DNA of 27,969 nt, taken from JBDSYA01 sp039925865 (GTDB lineage: Bacteria; Bacteroidota; Ignavibacteria; Tepidaquicellales; Tepidaquicellaceae). Within the stretch, counting starts at the first letter, position 1. Every line of letters starts with the position of its first letter. Shown here in pieces: positions 16,393 to 24,884 of the stretch. The notes under the pieces were generated by a model. The model was not told where the DNA came from. It was given only the letters and a program-made list of their open reading frames with translations, and ran no database searches. The translations under genes were made by a program, and so were the position numbers. The stretch spans positions 1-27,969 of the forward strand of contig JBDSYA010000050.1 of assembly GCA_039925865.1 (NCBI GenBank), in the 5' to 3' direction.

Positions 16393-17166
16393 TTGGAAAA
16401 AATTTTTGATATGTATGCAAGATATTACGATCTTTTATATAAAGATAAAAACTATACAGAAGAAGCAGAATACATTCAGAAATTTATTGCAAAATATAAT
16501 CCTAGTGCAAAGAACATACTGGATCTTGGTTGCGGTACAGGTAAACACGATTTTCTTTTTGCTGAAATGGGATATGAAGTAACCGGAGTGGAGCTTTCCG
16601 AAAAGATGGTAAAAAGTGCAAACAAGATACTCGATCAAAAAAAAATATATAATTTAAATTTAAAATTTTTTCAGGGTGATATCCGGAATACACAGTTAAG
16701 TGAAAAATTCGATGTTGTAGTTTCATTGTTCCACGTTATGAGTTATCTGAACAGCAATGAAGATCTTATCAATACTTTAAGAACCGTGAAGCAACATTTA
16801 AAAAAAGACGGAATATTTTTATTTGATTTTTGGTATGGTCCGGCAGTATTAAGCCAAAGGCCGGAAGACAGGGTAAAAAAACTGGAAGATGACGATCTGC
16901 ATATTCGAAGATCTGCCACACCGGTACTGCATATCAATCAGAATACTGTTGATGTTAACTACAGAGTCAGCATAACGGAGAAGGTCAGCAATTCGACAAG
17001 TGAATTTAAAGAAAAACATTCAATGAGATACCTGTTCATTCCTGAAATAAATTTTTTATTGGATAAAGCAGGACTCGAATTAATTGTATTTGAAGAGTGG
17101 ATGACAGGTAAGATCCCGGATGAAAACAGCTGGTCGGTTTTTGCGGCAGTGAGGAATAAGAATTAA
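16393..17166 (+). CDS. SAM-dependent methyltransferase, DesVI/TylM1-like sugar N-methyltransferase
   Basis: A 257-residue class I methyltransferase. It opens with the MYARYYDLLYKDKNY pattern of sugar N,N-dimethyltransferases, then LDLGCGTGKH (43-52), VVSLFHVMSYL, FDFWYGPAVL and a final EWMTGKIPDENSWSVFAAVR. These blocks recall DesVI and TylM1, which dimethylate dTDP-3-amino-3,6-dideoxyhexoses; the WYGPAVL...RVKKLEDDD version is a frequent polysaccharide-locus relative. With the aminotransferase at 15197 it forms a two-gene module for an N-methylated amino sugar. Methylation of another amine or of an oxygen is not excluded. The TTG start at 16393 lies 50 bases after the aminotransferase, and no ATG near it is in frame with the conserved N-terminus. 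Confidence 0.82.
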   Translation: MEKIFDMYARYYDLLYKDKNYTEEAEYIQKFIAKYNPSAKNILDLGCGTGKHDFLFAEMGYEVTGVELSEKMVKSANKILDQKKIYNLNLKFFQGDIRNTQLSEKFDVVVSLFHVMSYLNSNEDLINTLRTVKQHLKKDGIFLFDFWYGPAVLSQRPEDRVKKLEDDDLHIRRSATPVLHINQNTVDVNYRVSITEKVSNSTSEFKEKHSMRYLFIPEINFLLDKAGLELIVFEEWMTGKIPDENSWSVFAAVRNKN

Positions 17167-17179
17167 TGTATTGCCGATT

Positions 17180-18364
17180 ATGAAGACCATTGCTATTGTA
17201 ACTCCGAAGATAGATACTTTCAGCAATCCTACATTAATTTTACTATTTGAAAAATTAATTGAGCAGAATTATAAAATTTTATTTTTTGGTTTCGAACAAA
17301 TTTTTATTCCTAAGAAGATTAGAGAAAAATTGATCTTTTGTGAATTCCCTTTTAACTTTTATAAGTCATCAAAAACTGCAAGTAACATTGCAAAAATATT
17401 GAAACAATATTTTCAGGTATTTAAAATTCTCAAGATCGATAATAAGGTAAAAACCATAATCTGCGTTGATCCGATGGGTCTTGTAATAGCAGGAAGGATA
17501 AAAAGGCTGGTAAATGTAAAAATCATTTATGCATCATTTGAAATTTTTTTCGAAGAAGAGTTTCATATAATAAGAAAGAAGATCCTTAAAAAACTGGAGA
17601 GGAAATATTCAAAGAATGTGAGTCTTGTGATAATACAAGACGACAGAAGAGAAAAACTTTTAAGAGAGGTCAATGATTTTTCCGAGGGCACGAAGTTTAT
17701 GCATATTCCCGTTTCGCCAAAACAGATGGATGTCCTTAATACAGGTTATGATATATATGGCGATCTTAATATTCCAAAGGATAAAACAATTGCTGTATAT
17801 TCAGGGACTCTGCAGGGCTGGAGCGGTGTAAATGAATTAACGGATCTTTTTGAAAGTAAGTGGAACGATGATATGTGGCTGGTGCTGCACTCACATCATA
17901 TTCTTGAAGATAAAGATGAATTAAGAATAAAGATTCAGCAACTTGAAAAGTTAAATTGTAATATAACATTTCACAACAAACCATTTTATGATTACAATAA
18001 GTATATAGAATTTTTATCTAAATGCCATATCGGCATTGCAACTTATTTCCCGAATACAGTTGACGTGTTTGCCGGAAAAAACATAGAAGAAATAGGATTA
18101 TCCTCCGGAAAATTTTCAACTTATATGATGCTTGGCATACCTACGGTAACAACTTCAAATTATATTTATAAAGAATTGAACAATAAATATCAATTTGGAG
18201 AAACCATTAATACAATGGATGAATTGCCTGCAGCTTTAATTAACATAAATAAAAATTATCATGAAAAGGTAAATGCATGTAAGGCATTATTTAAAAATCA
18301 ACTGGAACCGGAATCACGAATCGGCAACTTAATTAATTACATTGATAAATCGAACGACATTTGA
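17180..18364 (+). CDS. Putative GT-B glycosyltransferase
   Basis: A 394-residue protein with a GT-B pattern: N-terminal KTIAIVTPKID strand, a central IVYASFE-like segment (IIYASFEIFFEEEF, 116-129), AVYSGTLQGWSGV (205-217) opening the second lobe, and SSGKFSTYMMLGIPTVTT (308-325) at the donor end. The usual EX7E motif is not clear; GLSSGKF...MLGIP occupies that place, as in several EPS-type transferases of unknown specificity. I chose ATG 17180; an in-frame TTG at 17171 would add three residues. It follows the methyltransferase by 13 bases. Its last bases precede the next gene's ATG by only four bases. Confidence 0.72.
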   Translation: MKTIAIVTPKIDTFSNPTLILLFEKLIEQNYKILFFGFEQIFIPKKIREKLIFCEFPFNFYKSSKTASNIAKILKQYFQVFKILKIDNKVKTIICVDPMGLVIAGRIKRLVNVKIIYASFEIFFEEEFHIIRKKILKKLERKYSKNVSLVIIQDDRREKLLREVNDFSEGTKFMHIPVSPKQMDVLNTGYDIYGDLNIPKDKTIAVYSGTLQGWSGVNELTDLFESKWNDDMWLVLHSHHILEDKDELRIKIQQLEKLNCNITFHNKPFYDYNKYIEFLSKCHIGIATYFPNTVDVFAGKNIEEIGLSSGKFSTYMMLGIPTVTTSNYIYKELNNKYQFGETINTMDELPAALININKNYHEKVNACKALFKNQLEPESRIGNLINYIDKSNDI

Positions 18365-18368
18365 AAAT

Positions 18369-19550
18369 ATGAATTATGCAGGATCTGCAAAAGGTCTATT
18401 AAAAATATTACCGGCACCTCCTAGAGGCAAGAAAGGCTGGCCATGGACAACTGAAACTGATCCAAGGATTTATGACCGCCAATCTACTTTTCCAAAGATC
18501 TCTATTATGACTCCAAGTTACAATCAGGGAGAATTTATAGAACAGACCATCCGCTCAGTCCTTTTACAAAATCATCCGAATTTTGAATATGTAATAATTG
18601 ATGGAGGCAGTACGGATAAAACATTTGAAATAATAAAAAAATATGAACCCTGGATAAAATACTGGGTTAGTGAAAAAGATAAAGGCCAAAGCAACGCGAT
18701 CAATAAAGGGATTTTAAAATGTGACGGGGACATTTTTAACTGGATCAACAGCGACGACTATTACTACCCGGAGTGTTTCAGGATTCTTGCTGAAAATTTT
18801 GATCTTAAAAAAGACCATATAGTCGTGGGCAATTACCGGTTCTTTGATGATGCGGGAGAGCGCAGCGAGCGGATCATAGATTTCAGATTAAGAGATTCAC
18901 TGGAAGAGACGATTGCTTATGTACTGATCAATCAACCTTCAACATTTTTCCGTCTGGATATTTTAAAAAGTCTTGGAGAGCTGGATGAACGGCTGAGTTA
19001 TGTAATGGATCAGGATATTTGGAAAAAATATTTGTTCAGGTTTGGGCAGAACAACATCAAGATTCTGGATAAGGACCTTACACACTTCCGTTTTCATTCA
19101 CAATCCAAGACCTCACAATTTTATTTTAATAATGAATACATAAGTATATTCCATTCGATAGCATTAAAAGCCGGCATGAATAAGCAGGCAGACTTTATTA
19201 AGAGAGTTTATGAAAAAGATGTTACAGATAATTTTGATTTTAAATATGATTTTTCTAAAGATGAGATCAGGCTTGCCAAAAAAGTGATAAACAACTTTAT
19301 ATATCTCAAAGCACGCAACTCATACACTTCAGAAAACTATGATCTGCTTAGCAGCTGTCTTGAAATAATTGAAACCCGTTGGCTAAATGAAAAACAAAAA
19401 GATTACGTTTTGAAATTAAAGGTAAAATCAAAATTAATAAAATATAAACTTTCTTCAGTACTTAAACTAATCAGCAGAAAACCGAAAAAAGATAAGCCGA
19501 AAAAGGGTTCAAAGTCAGGAACCAGCTTGTTCAAAATTTTAATCACGTAA
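18369..19550 (+). CDS. GT2 family glycosyltransferase with LPAPP-type N-terminus
   Basis: A 393-residue GT-A enzyme. A proline-rich lead (LPAPPRGKKGWPWTTE, 14-29) precedes the catalytic domain, as in a recurrent GT2 subgroup. The catalytic domain has MTPSYNQGEFIEQTIRSVL, IIDGGSTD (77-84), NWINSDD (124-130, metal site) and MDQDIWKKY as the likely acceptor/base region. The last ~80 residues are helical and very basic (KPKKDKPKKGSK), suited to membrane contact. A TTG at 18342 would extend it into the previous gene, but the family N-terminus begins at or near ATG 18369, so I use that. Donor sugar unknown. Confidence 0.86.
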   Translation: MNYAGSAKGLLKILPAPPRGKKGWPWTTETDPRIYDRQSTFPKISIMTPSYNQGEFIEQTIRSVLLQNHPNFEYVIIDGGSTDKTFEIIKKYEPWIKYWVSEKDKGQSNAINKGILKCDGDIFNWINSDDYYYPECFRILAENFDLKKDHIVVGNYRFFDDAGERSERIIDFRLRDSLEETIAYVLINQPSTFFRLDILKSLGELDERLSYVMDQDIWKKYLFRFGQNNIKILDKDLTHFRFHSQSKTSQFYFNNEYISIFHSIALKAGMNKQADFIKRVYEKDVTDNFDFKYDFSKDEIRLAKKVINNFIYLKARNSYTSENYDLLSSCLEIIETRWLNEKQKDYVLKLKVKSKLIKYKLSSVLKLISRKPKKDKPKKGSKSGTSLFKILIT

Positions 19551-19554
19551 ATTT

Positions 19555-20682
19555 TTGTTGAAAAAAATTGCTTTTGTTTCTACAAACAAATCTGCCTGGG
19601 GCGGCAGTGAATATCTGTGGTATAACACTGCGTTAAGATTTTCTGCGAACGGCTTCGATGTAATTGCAAGTGTTCCAAGATGGAAAGAAATTCCTGATGC
19701 TGTTAATAATCTTATCTCAAAAAAAATCAAAATATTTTATAATACAGATGTATCGAAACAGAAGAAGTTTTATAACAGGCTTGTCCCTGCTCAAATGCAA
19801 ATGAATTACAGTGATGACGGTTTTAGATTTCTCCTGGATTTCAAGCCGGATATTACCGTCATTAATCAAGGGGGGAATACAGGCGGAATCGATCTTATGG
19901 AATTTTGCATAAAACACAAATTAAAATTTGTCACTATTTCTCAGGCTGCGAATGAAGCCAAATGGCCAACTGATGCCCTCAATAAAAGACTTTCAGATTC
20001 CCTGCCCAAAGCATCAATAAATTTTTTTGTAAGCAAGGCAAATATAAAATTAACTGAGCTCCAAATCGGACAGAAGATCGAAAATGCAAGAGTGATCTAC
20101 AATCCATTCAATATTGATTACTATAATGAAATAAAATATCCTGAGGTCAGTGATAACTTTAATCTTGCAAACGTGGCGCGATATGAGATTTTTGCAAAAG
20201 GCCAGGATATATTATTCCGTGTTTTGAATGAAAAAAAATGGAGAGAGAGAAATATCTTAGTAAATTTATACGGTAAAGGTGAGCATGGATATTCTATCGG
20301 TAAACTTAAAAAATTTTTCAATCTTGAAAATGTTAATATTGCAGGGCACATAAAACCTGAAGAGATCTGGAAAAAAAATCATGCTCTTATATTAACGTCA
20401 AGATACGAAGGCTTGCCGCTTGCACTTGTTGAAGCTATGCTATGCGGCCGTACAGCAATAGTTACAAATGTGAGCGGCAACCCTGAGGTGATGACAGACA
20501 ATGAAAATGGTTTTTTAACCAAAGCTCCCACACCTGAATTTGTCGATGAAGCTATGGAAAGATCATGGGAAAAAAGATTTGAATGGGAAGAACTGGGTTT
20601 AAAAGCAAAGCATCATATCCGTTCGATCATTCCGCCCGATCCTGTCGAATATTTCATCAAGCAGATTACAAATCTGACATGA
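19555..20682 (+). CDS. GT4 family glycosyltransferase
   Basis: A 375-residue GT-B retaining-type enzyme. KKIAFVSTNKSAWGGSEYLW (3-22) is the N-terminal GT4 start with the glycine-rich loop. ANVARYEIFAKGQDIL opens the donor domain, and SRYEGLPLALVEAMLCG gives the EX7E motif (Glu285 and Glu293) plus the nucleotide-binding EAM/CG segment. Donor sugar and linkage are unknown. Two adjacent TTG codons (19555, 19558) are possible starts, differing by one residue; there is no ATG. The gene starts four bases after the previous stop. Confidence 0.86.
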   Translation: MLKKIAFVSTNKSAWGGSEYLWYNTALRFSANGFDVIASVPRWKEIPDAVNNLISKKIKIFYNTDVSKQKKFYNRLVPAQMQMNYSDDGFRFLLDFKPDITVINQGGNTGGIDLMEFCIKHKLKFVTISQAANEAKWPTDALNKRLSDSLPKASINFFVSKANIKLTELQIGQKIENARVIYNPFNIDYYNEIKYPEVSDNFNLANVARYEIFAKGQDILFRVLNEKKWRERNILVNLYGKGEHGYSIGKLKKFFNLENVNIAGHIKPEEIWKKNHALILTSRYEGLPLALVEAMLCGRTAIVTNVSGNPEVMTDNENGFLTKAPTPEFVDEAMERSWEKRFEWEELGLKAKHHIRSIIPPDPVEYFIKQITNLT

Positions 20683-20749
20683 TTAACAAAAATTTAAAAA
20701 TTAAACTCAGTGCTTTATAATTTCCGACAGCGGATCTTCAAAAAATAGA

Positions 20750-21967
20750 ATTAAAGTTTGTATTGTCACGGCAATACTTCCTCCTGATTACGGAGGAGCA
20801 GAAGTTGCTGCTTTCAAATATGCAAAAAGGCTGGACATTTGTCCCGACTCTGAGGTAATTGTAATTGGCTGGGACAGGACAGGAACATATAAAAAAAGTG
20901 AAACAAAATATGATTTTGTACATGCGGTACAATTCCCTGAAAATCCGGTTGATGCAAAAGGAATTCTAATTTATCTTCAGCAATACAATCATTTATTTCA
21001 TTGTTTCATAGCCTTGTTTGGAAAAATGTGGACGTTGAGGGACCGTTATGATTACGTTCATAATTTTAATTCCGGTTTTGCATTTAACAGAGTATCAATT
21101 TTAATTGCAAAAATTCTTGGAAAAAAAGTTGTGACTGAAACTTCACTTATTGGTGATGACGATCCTGTTTCATTAGGCAGATTTAAAGACTGGAAAGATT
21201 ATTTCAAACCAAAATTTTTTAGATATCTGTTTTATAAAATGGCAGACCGGTATGTAAGCAAATCGGAAGTCATCACAGAAATATTTAAACAGTCAGAAAT
21301 TCCCATGAGAAAGGTTGCTGAAATACCTTATTCCGTTGATATATCTCAATTCACACCATTGGATACCGACAATAAAAAAAGCCTTCGGAAAAAATCAGGT
21401 ATTTGGGAAGAAGGTATTATAATATTATTTGTAGGAGGCATAAACGCAAGAAAAGGTGTTCAGCTTTTAGTTGATGCATTCATCAAGATACAAAAAAAAT
21501 ATACTGATTTAAGATTACTTGTTGTTGGTCCGACATATAAATATGACCAGAATTATATTAATGAAATAAAAAATAAGATTAGCTTAAATGACATTAATGA
21601 TAAGGTATTATTGATTGAAAAGAATGTTACAAATGTTGAAGATTTTATGCAATGCTCAGATATTTTTGTTCTTCCCTCGCGTCAGGAAGGATTTCCGATC
21701 TCAATAATAGAGGCAATGTCCAGCGGACTTGCCGTCATAGGCTCAGACATACCGGAAATTGCGAGGGCACAGATCATCAATGGAAAAGATGGATATGTTT
21801 TTCCTGTTGGAGACGTCGATGCACTTATTTCTACTATTGAAAAACTTATTACTGACAAAGAAAATTTTAAAAGAATTAAATGTGAAGCAAGGAAGAAGGC
21901 AGTTGATAACTGGTCAACTGTAATTGTAGATAATAAATATAAAGAGCTTTATAACTCTATCAGATAG
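20750..21967 (+). CDS. GT4 family glycosyltransferase with no canonical start codon
   Basis: A GT4 enzyme of about 405 residues. The frame holds a clear family N-terminus, KVCIVTAILPPDYGGAEVAA, from about 20753, then GWDRTG, IILFVGGINARKGVQLLVDAF (donor domain) and SRQEGFPISIIEAMSSG (EX7E). The frame opens after TAA 20702-20704, yet contains no ATG, GTG or TTG before TTG 21014, which would remove the whole acceptor-side fold. I place the start tentatively at ATT 20750 (directly before KVCIV). Alternatives are ATA 20717, or GTG 20710 in frame 1 joined by loss of one A in the six-A run 20740-20745, which would give MLYNFRQRIFKNRIKV and so on. It is therefore either a rare-start gene, a frameshifted gene or a sequence error. 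Confidence 0.7.
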   Translation: MKVCIVTAILPPDYGGAEVAAFKYAKRLDICPDSEVIVIGWDRTGTYKKSETKYDFVHAVQFPENPVDAKGILIYLQQYNHLFHCFIALFGKMWTLRDRYDYVHNFNSGFAFNRVSILIAKILGKKVVTETSLIGDDDPVSLGRFKDWKDYFKPKFFRYLFYKMADRYVSKSEVITEIFKQSEIPMRKVAEIPYSVDISQFTPLDTDNKKSLRKKSGIWEEGIIILFVGGINARKGVQLLVDAFIKIQKKYTDLRLLVVGPTYKYDQNYINEIKNKISLNDINDKVLLIEKNVTNVEDFMQCSDIFVLPSRQEGFPISIIEAMSSGLAVIGSDIPEIARAQIINGKDGYVFPVGDVDALISTIEKLITDKENFKRIKCEARKKAVDNWSTVIVDNKYKELYNSIR

Positions 21968-22048
21968 AGGATAAGATAGATGATTGAAAATATGAAAATT
22001 AATTTTATTAAATTTGATGAAGTTAATTAATCTTTAAGAATCAGAACG

Positions 22049-23161
22049 ATGCCTGATAAAAAGATAAAGATTCTTTATACTATTCCAAATTTTAATACAG
22101 CAGGAAGCGGCAGGGCATTATTGAATGTCATATCGAGAATTGACCATAATTCTTTTAAAGCAAGTATTTGCTGCCGGCATGAAAAAGGTGACTTATTCAA
22201 ATCCGCTCAGGAGCTCAATGTCCCTATCTATATATCATCTTTTACAGTACCTATGAAGCCCAGGGCGAGGGGGATCAAAAATATTTTTAAACTGGCAAAG
22301 TTTTTCAGAAAATTAAAACCTGACATTATTCATTCATACAATTATTCAGACGATTATTCCGAAGCCCTGGCATCGAAGTTATCAGGAATAAAATGGGTAT
22401 ATACAAAAAAAAATATGGGATGGGGCAGCAATGCATGGAAAATGAGGACGCGGCTGGCTGACGCAGTTATTCCCCAAAATGAAGAAATGATAGAAAGTTT
22501 TTTTAAAAAGCACGGGAAGCTAAGCCTTATCCCTATAGGCATTGATGTGGATGAATTTGCTGATCTAAAAAAAGATAATGATATAATTGCTAAATTTAAT
22601 TTGTCAAATTCTTTTCCTGTCATACTTACAATTGCAAATGTAATTCCTATAAAAGGAATTGATTACCTGATAAAAGGATTTAGTCTTGCTCTTGAGGATA
22701 TCCCAAATGCAAAGCTGTTAATTGTAGGAGAAGATAAAACTGAATATGCAGATGATTTGAAAAAAAGTGTTATGAAGGAAGGCCTCAATGATCATGTGAT
22801 ATTTACAGGAAAACAAAGTGACATAAAGCCCTTTTTTAGTATGGCAGATATATTTATTTTATCTTCAAAAAAAACAGGAGAAGGCGGTCCGATATCTATT
22901 CTTGAATCTATGGCCAGCGGAGTTTTGACATATGGAAGCGATGTACCTGGGATACGCGACCAGTTCAGAGAGTTTCCTGATCAGTTATTTGAATCTGAAA
23001 ATCCCGGAGCAATAGCTAATAAAATCTTACAAGCCATGAATATGGATAAAAGTGTAAGGCTTGAAAGGATCGAGCGACAAAGAAAATTTATCTCCAAAAA
23101 TTATTCTATAGAGAATGAAGTGAGCAGGCTACAGGACTTATACATAAAATTAGTTCGATAA
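22049..23161 (+). CDS. GT4 family glycosyltransferase
   Basis: A 370-residue GT-B enzyme. It has KILYTIPNFNTAGSGRALL (7-25) with the N-terminal glycine loop, SYNYSDDYSEALAS in the acceptor lobe, IPIGIDVDEF (161-170, linker into the donor domain), LTIANVIPIKGIDYLI, and GEGGPISILESMASG with the EX7E pair Glu278 and Glu286. This is a standard retaining glycosyltransferase with unknown donor. ATG 22049 follows an 81-base gap that contains only short AT-rich sequence and no supported regulatory site. The next gene begins five bases after its stop. Confidence 0.86.
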   Translation: MPDKKIKILYTIPNFNTAGSGRALLNVISRIDHNSFKASICCRHEKGDLFKSAQELNVPIYISSFTVPMKPRARGIKNIFKLAKFFRKLKPDIIHSYNYSDDYSEALASKLSGIKWVYTKKNMGWGSNAWKMRTRLADAVIPQNEEMIESFFKKHGKLSLIPIGIDVDEFADLKKDNDIIAKFNLSNSFPVILTIANVIPIKGIDYLIKGFSLALEDIPNAKLLIVGEDKTEYADDLKKSVMKEGLNDHVIFTGKQSDIKPFFSMADIFILSSKKTGEGGPISILESMASGVLTYGSDVPGIRDQFREFPDQLFESENPGAIANKILQAMNMDKSVRLERIERQRKFISKNYSIENEVSRLQDLYIKLVR

Positions 23162-23166
23162 AAAAA

Positions 23167-24225
23167 ATGAATCCATTTAATATATTCAAATATCTTCCAT
23201 TTTTTCTTCGTAAGAAATTTGATGAAAAATATATTATCATTGAAAGTGATGACTGGGGACTTGAAAGGGCTTTATCCGTTGAAAGCATAGAATGGATGAA
23301 AAAAAAATTCGGTGAAAATAAATTCAGCAGGTGGACATTGGATTCCCTGGAGACGTCGGATGATATTACAGGTATTTATGATGTACTTGAAAAATATACC
23401 GGCAAATTTGAAAATCCTCCTGTGTTAACTGCTAATTTCATTACACATAATGTAGATTATTCGAGCAAGGAAATACTAAAAATGATCCCTGTCAGTAAAG
23501 GGTTTAATGAAAATTCGGAAGATGTCAGATGGCTTTATAAAATCGGTATTGCAAAAAATTATATTTACCCTCAATTACACGGTTATTCTCATTACAATTT
23601 GAATGAATTAAAAGATTATTTTCTCACTGAAGAAGGTATCGAAGCGTTCAATAATAATTTTTTGGGAGGGAGAAGCACAATAAAAGGCAATATGTCTTTT
23701 CTTCAGGGTGAGTTAAGTTTAAAAAATACCAATGCTTCAAATTTAAAAGAAGCAACAATGGTATTCAGTGACCTATTCGGATTTTATCCTAAAACTATTA
23801 TTCCTCCAACCTTTATTTTTGATATTCAACATTTAAAAATATTAAGAGATAACGGCATTACACTGATACAATCTTCGAACCGGCTAATCACAACTGATAA
23901 AAAGAGATTCAACTTCCCTTATTTTCAGAAAAGAAAAGGTTTATACTGGTCGATAAGAAATTCACGGCTTGACCCTAATCCGGAATACAATTTCTATCAT
24001 GAACAATGTATCAATTCAATAGAAAAAGCATTTGAAAATAGAAGTCCTGCAATAATTGATTTTCACAGAGTTAATTTCGCAGGAAAGTTTAATCCTGATT
24101 ACAAACAAACGACGCTTAAAGAATTGAAACTTCTTCTCGATAAGATCTATGAAAAGTGGCCTGAAGCCAAATTCATTCATACACAAACCTTAAACGATAT
24201 GTTATGGCAACAAGAAACCAAATAA
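23167..24225 (+). CDS. Polysaccharide deacetylase-like protein (CE4/NodB-like, divergent)
   Basis: A 352-residue protein. IIIESDDWG (24-31) matches motif 1 of CE4 deacetylases (usually TFDD) and supplies the aspartates; QLHGYSHYN (136-144) gives the two zinc histidines His138 and His142 spaced as in H(S/T)xxH. PAIIDFHRVNF near residue 300 and the final HTQTLNDM may be the distal motifs. There is no signal peptide or transmembrane helix, so it should act in the cytoplasm on a nucleotide- or lipid-linked sugar, unlike secreted chitin or peptidoglycan deacetylases. Residues 150-280 are not recognised. A de-N-acetylase or deacylase in the repeat-unit pathway is the likely role. Its last 22 bases overlap the next gene. 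Confidence 0.68.
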   Translation: MNPFNIFKYLPFFLRKKFDEKYIIIESDDWGLERALSVESIEWMKKKFGENKFSRWTLDSLETSDDITGIYDVLEKYTGKFENPPVLTANFITHNVDYSSKEILKMIPVSKGFNENSEDVRWLYKIGIAKNYIYPQLHGYSHYNLNELKDYFLTEEGIEAFNNNFLGGRSTIKGNMSFLQGELSLKNTNASNLKEATMVFSDLFGFYPKTIIPPTFIFDIQHLKILRDNGITLIQSSNRLITTDKKRFNFPYFQKRKGLYWSIRNSRLDPNPEYNFYHEQCINSIEKAFENRSPAIIDFHRVNFAGKFNPDYKQTTLKELKLLLDKIYEKWPEAKFIHTQTLNDMLWQQETK

Positions 24226-24863
24226 GTTTTTTAAATCAGAACAGAGGATCAATTAATGAACCTGTTATCATAGTTGGATCCAAACTTTATGATTATGATA
24301 AAGAAAACATCAGTGCGAAACTTTCAGAATGGGGCATTAAAAAAATTACCGGCATAGATCTTTTTGATGGTGAAGGAGTAGATCATGCAGTTGATATAAC
24401 TGATTCAAACTCAGACTTTATTAAAAAACATAAGGGACATTTTTCTACACTCATCTGCATGGAAGTTTTAACTAATGTGAGAAATCCGTTTACTGCAGCA
24501 GACAATATGATATCACTTTTAAATAATGGTGGTGTGGCAATTCTATCAGAGTGTTATGTAAGAAAAATTTCAAAAATGCCAATTGATCTCTGGAGATTCA
24601 CATATGATGGAACAAAGGAATTATTTTCAGATCTTAAATTTGATGATGAAAAAGCCATGATATCTCTTACGAGGGAAAAGGAAGAGCATTTAATGCCGTT
24701 AAAATATCCACTGCCTCAGATCCTTCAGGATAAAAATTCAGATGAAAGCAGTTTGGGACATTTTGTAAGAAGAATTCACAGAAAATTTTTGGCGGGAGGA
24801 ATTTTCAAATTATCGAGGCTCATGCCTGAAACAACAATTTATTCTATTGCACGAAAAGTTTAG
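24204..24863 (+). CDS. Divergent class I SAM-methyltransferase-like protein
   Basis: A 219-residue protein resembling a methyltransferase family with 'YPxDYWRFT' near the middle. Here PIDLWRFTYDG (126-136), GIDLFDGEGVD (50-60) and STLICMEVLTNVRNP (81-95) are its versions of the post-I, acidic and motif IV blocks. Motif I is degenerate: IIVGSKLYDYD (22-32) lacks the GxGxG pattern, so SAM binding is not certain. The only usable start is ATG 24204, inside the 3' end of the deacetylase gene (22-base overlap), so the two are coupled. Substrate unknown. It may have lost activity, or may use the same pocket for another role. Confidence 0.65.
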   Translation: MATRNQISFLNQNRGSINEPVIIVGSKLYDYDKENISAKLSEWGIKKITGIDLFDGEGVDHAVDITDSNSDFIKKHKGHFSTLICMEVLTNVRNPFTAADNMISLLNNGGVAILSECYVRKISKMPIDLWRFTYDGTKELFSDLKFDDEKAMISLTREKEEHLMPLKYPLPQILQDKNSDESSLGHFVRRIHRKFLAGGIFKLSRLMPETTIYSIARKV

Positions 24864-24884
24864 ATCTAAATTAAAAGAATACTT

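Noticed and set aside
20679..20720. Small ORF overlapping the previous stop (ATGA)
   Set aside because: Only 13 codons, AT-rich and without similarity; more likely a remnant or chance start ahead of the glycosyltransferase.
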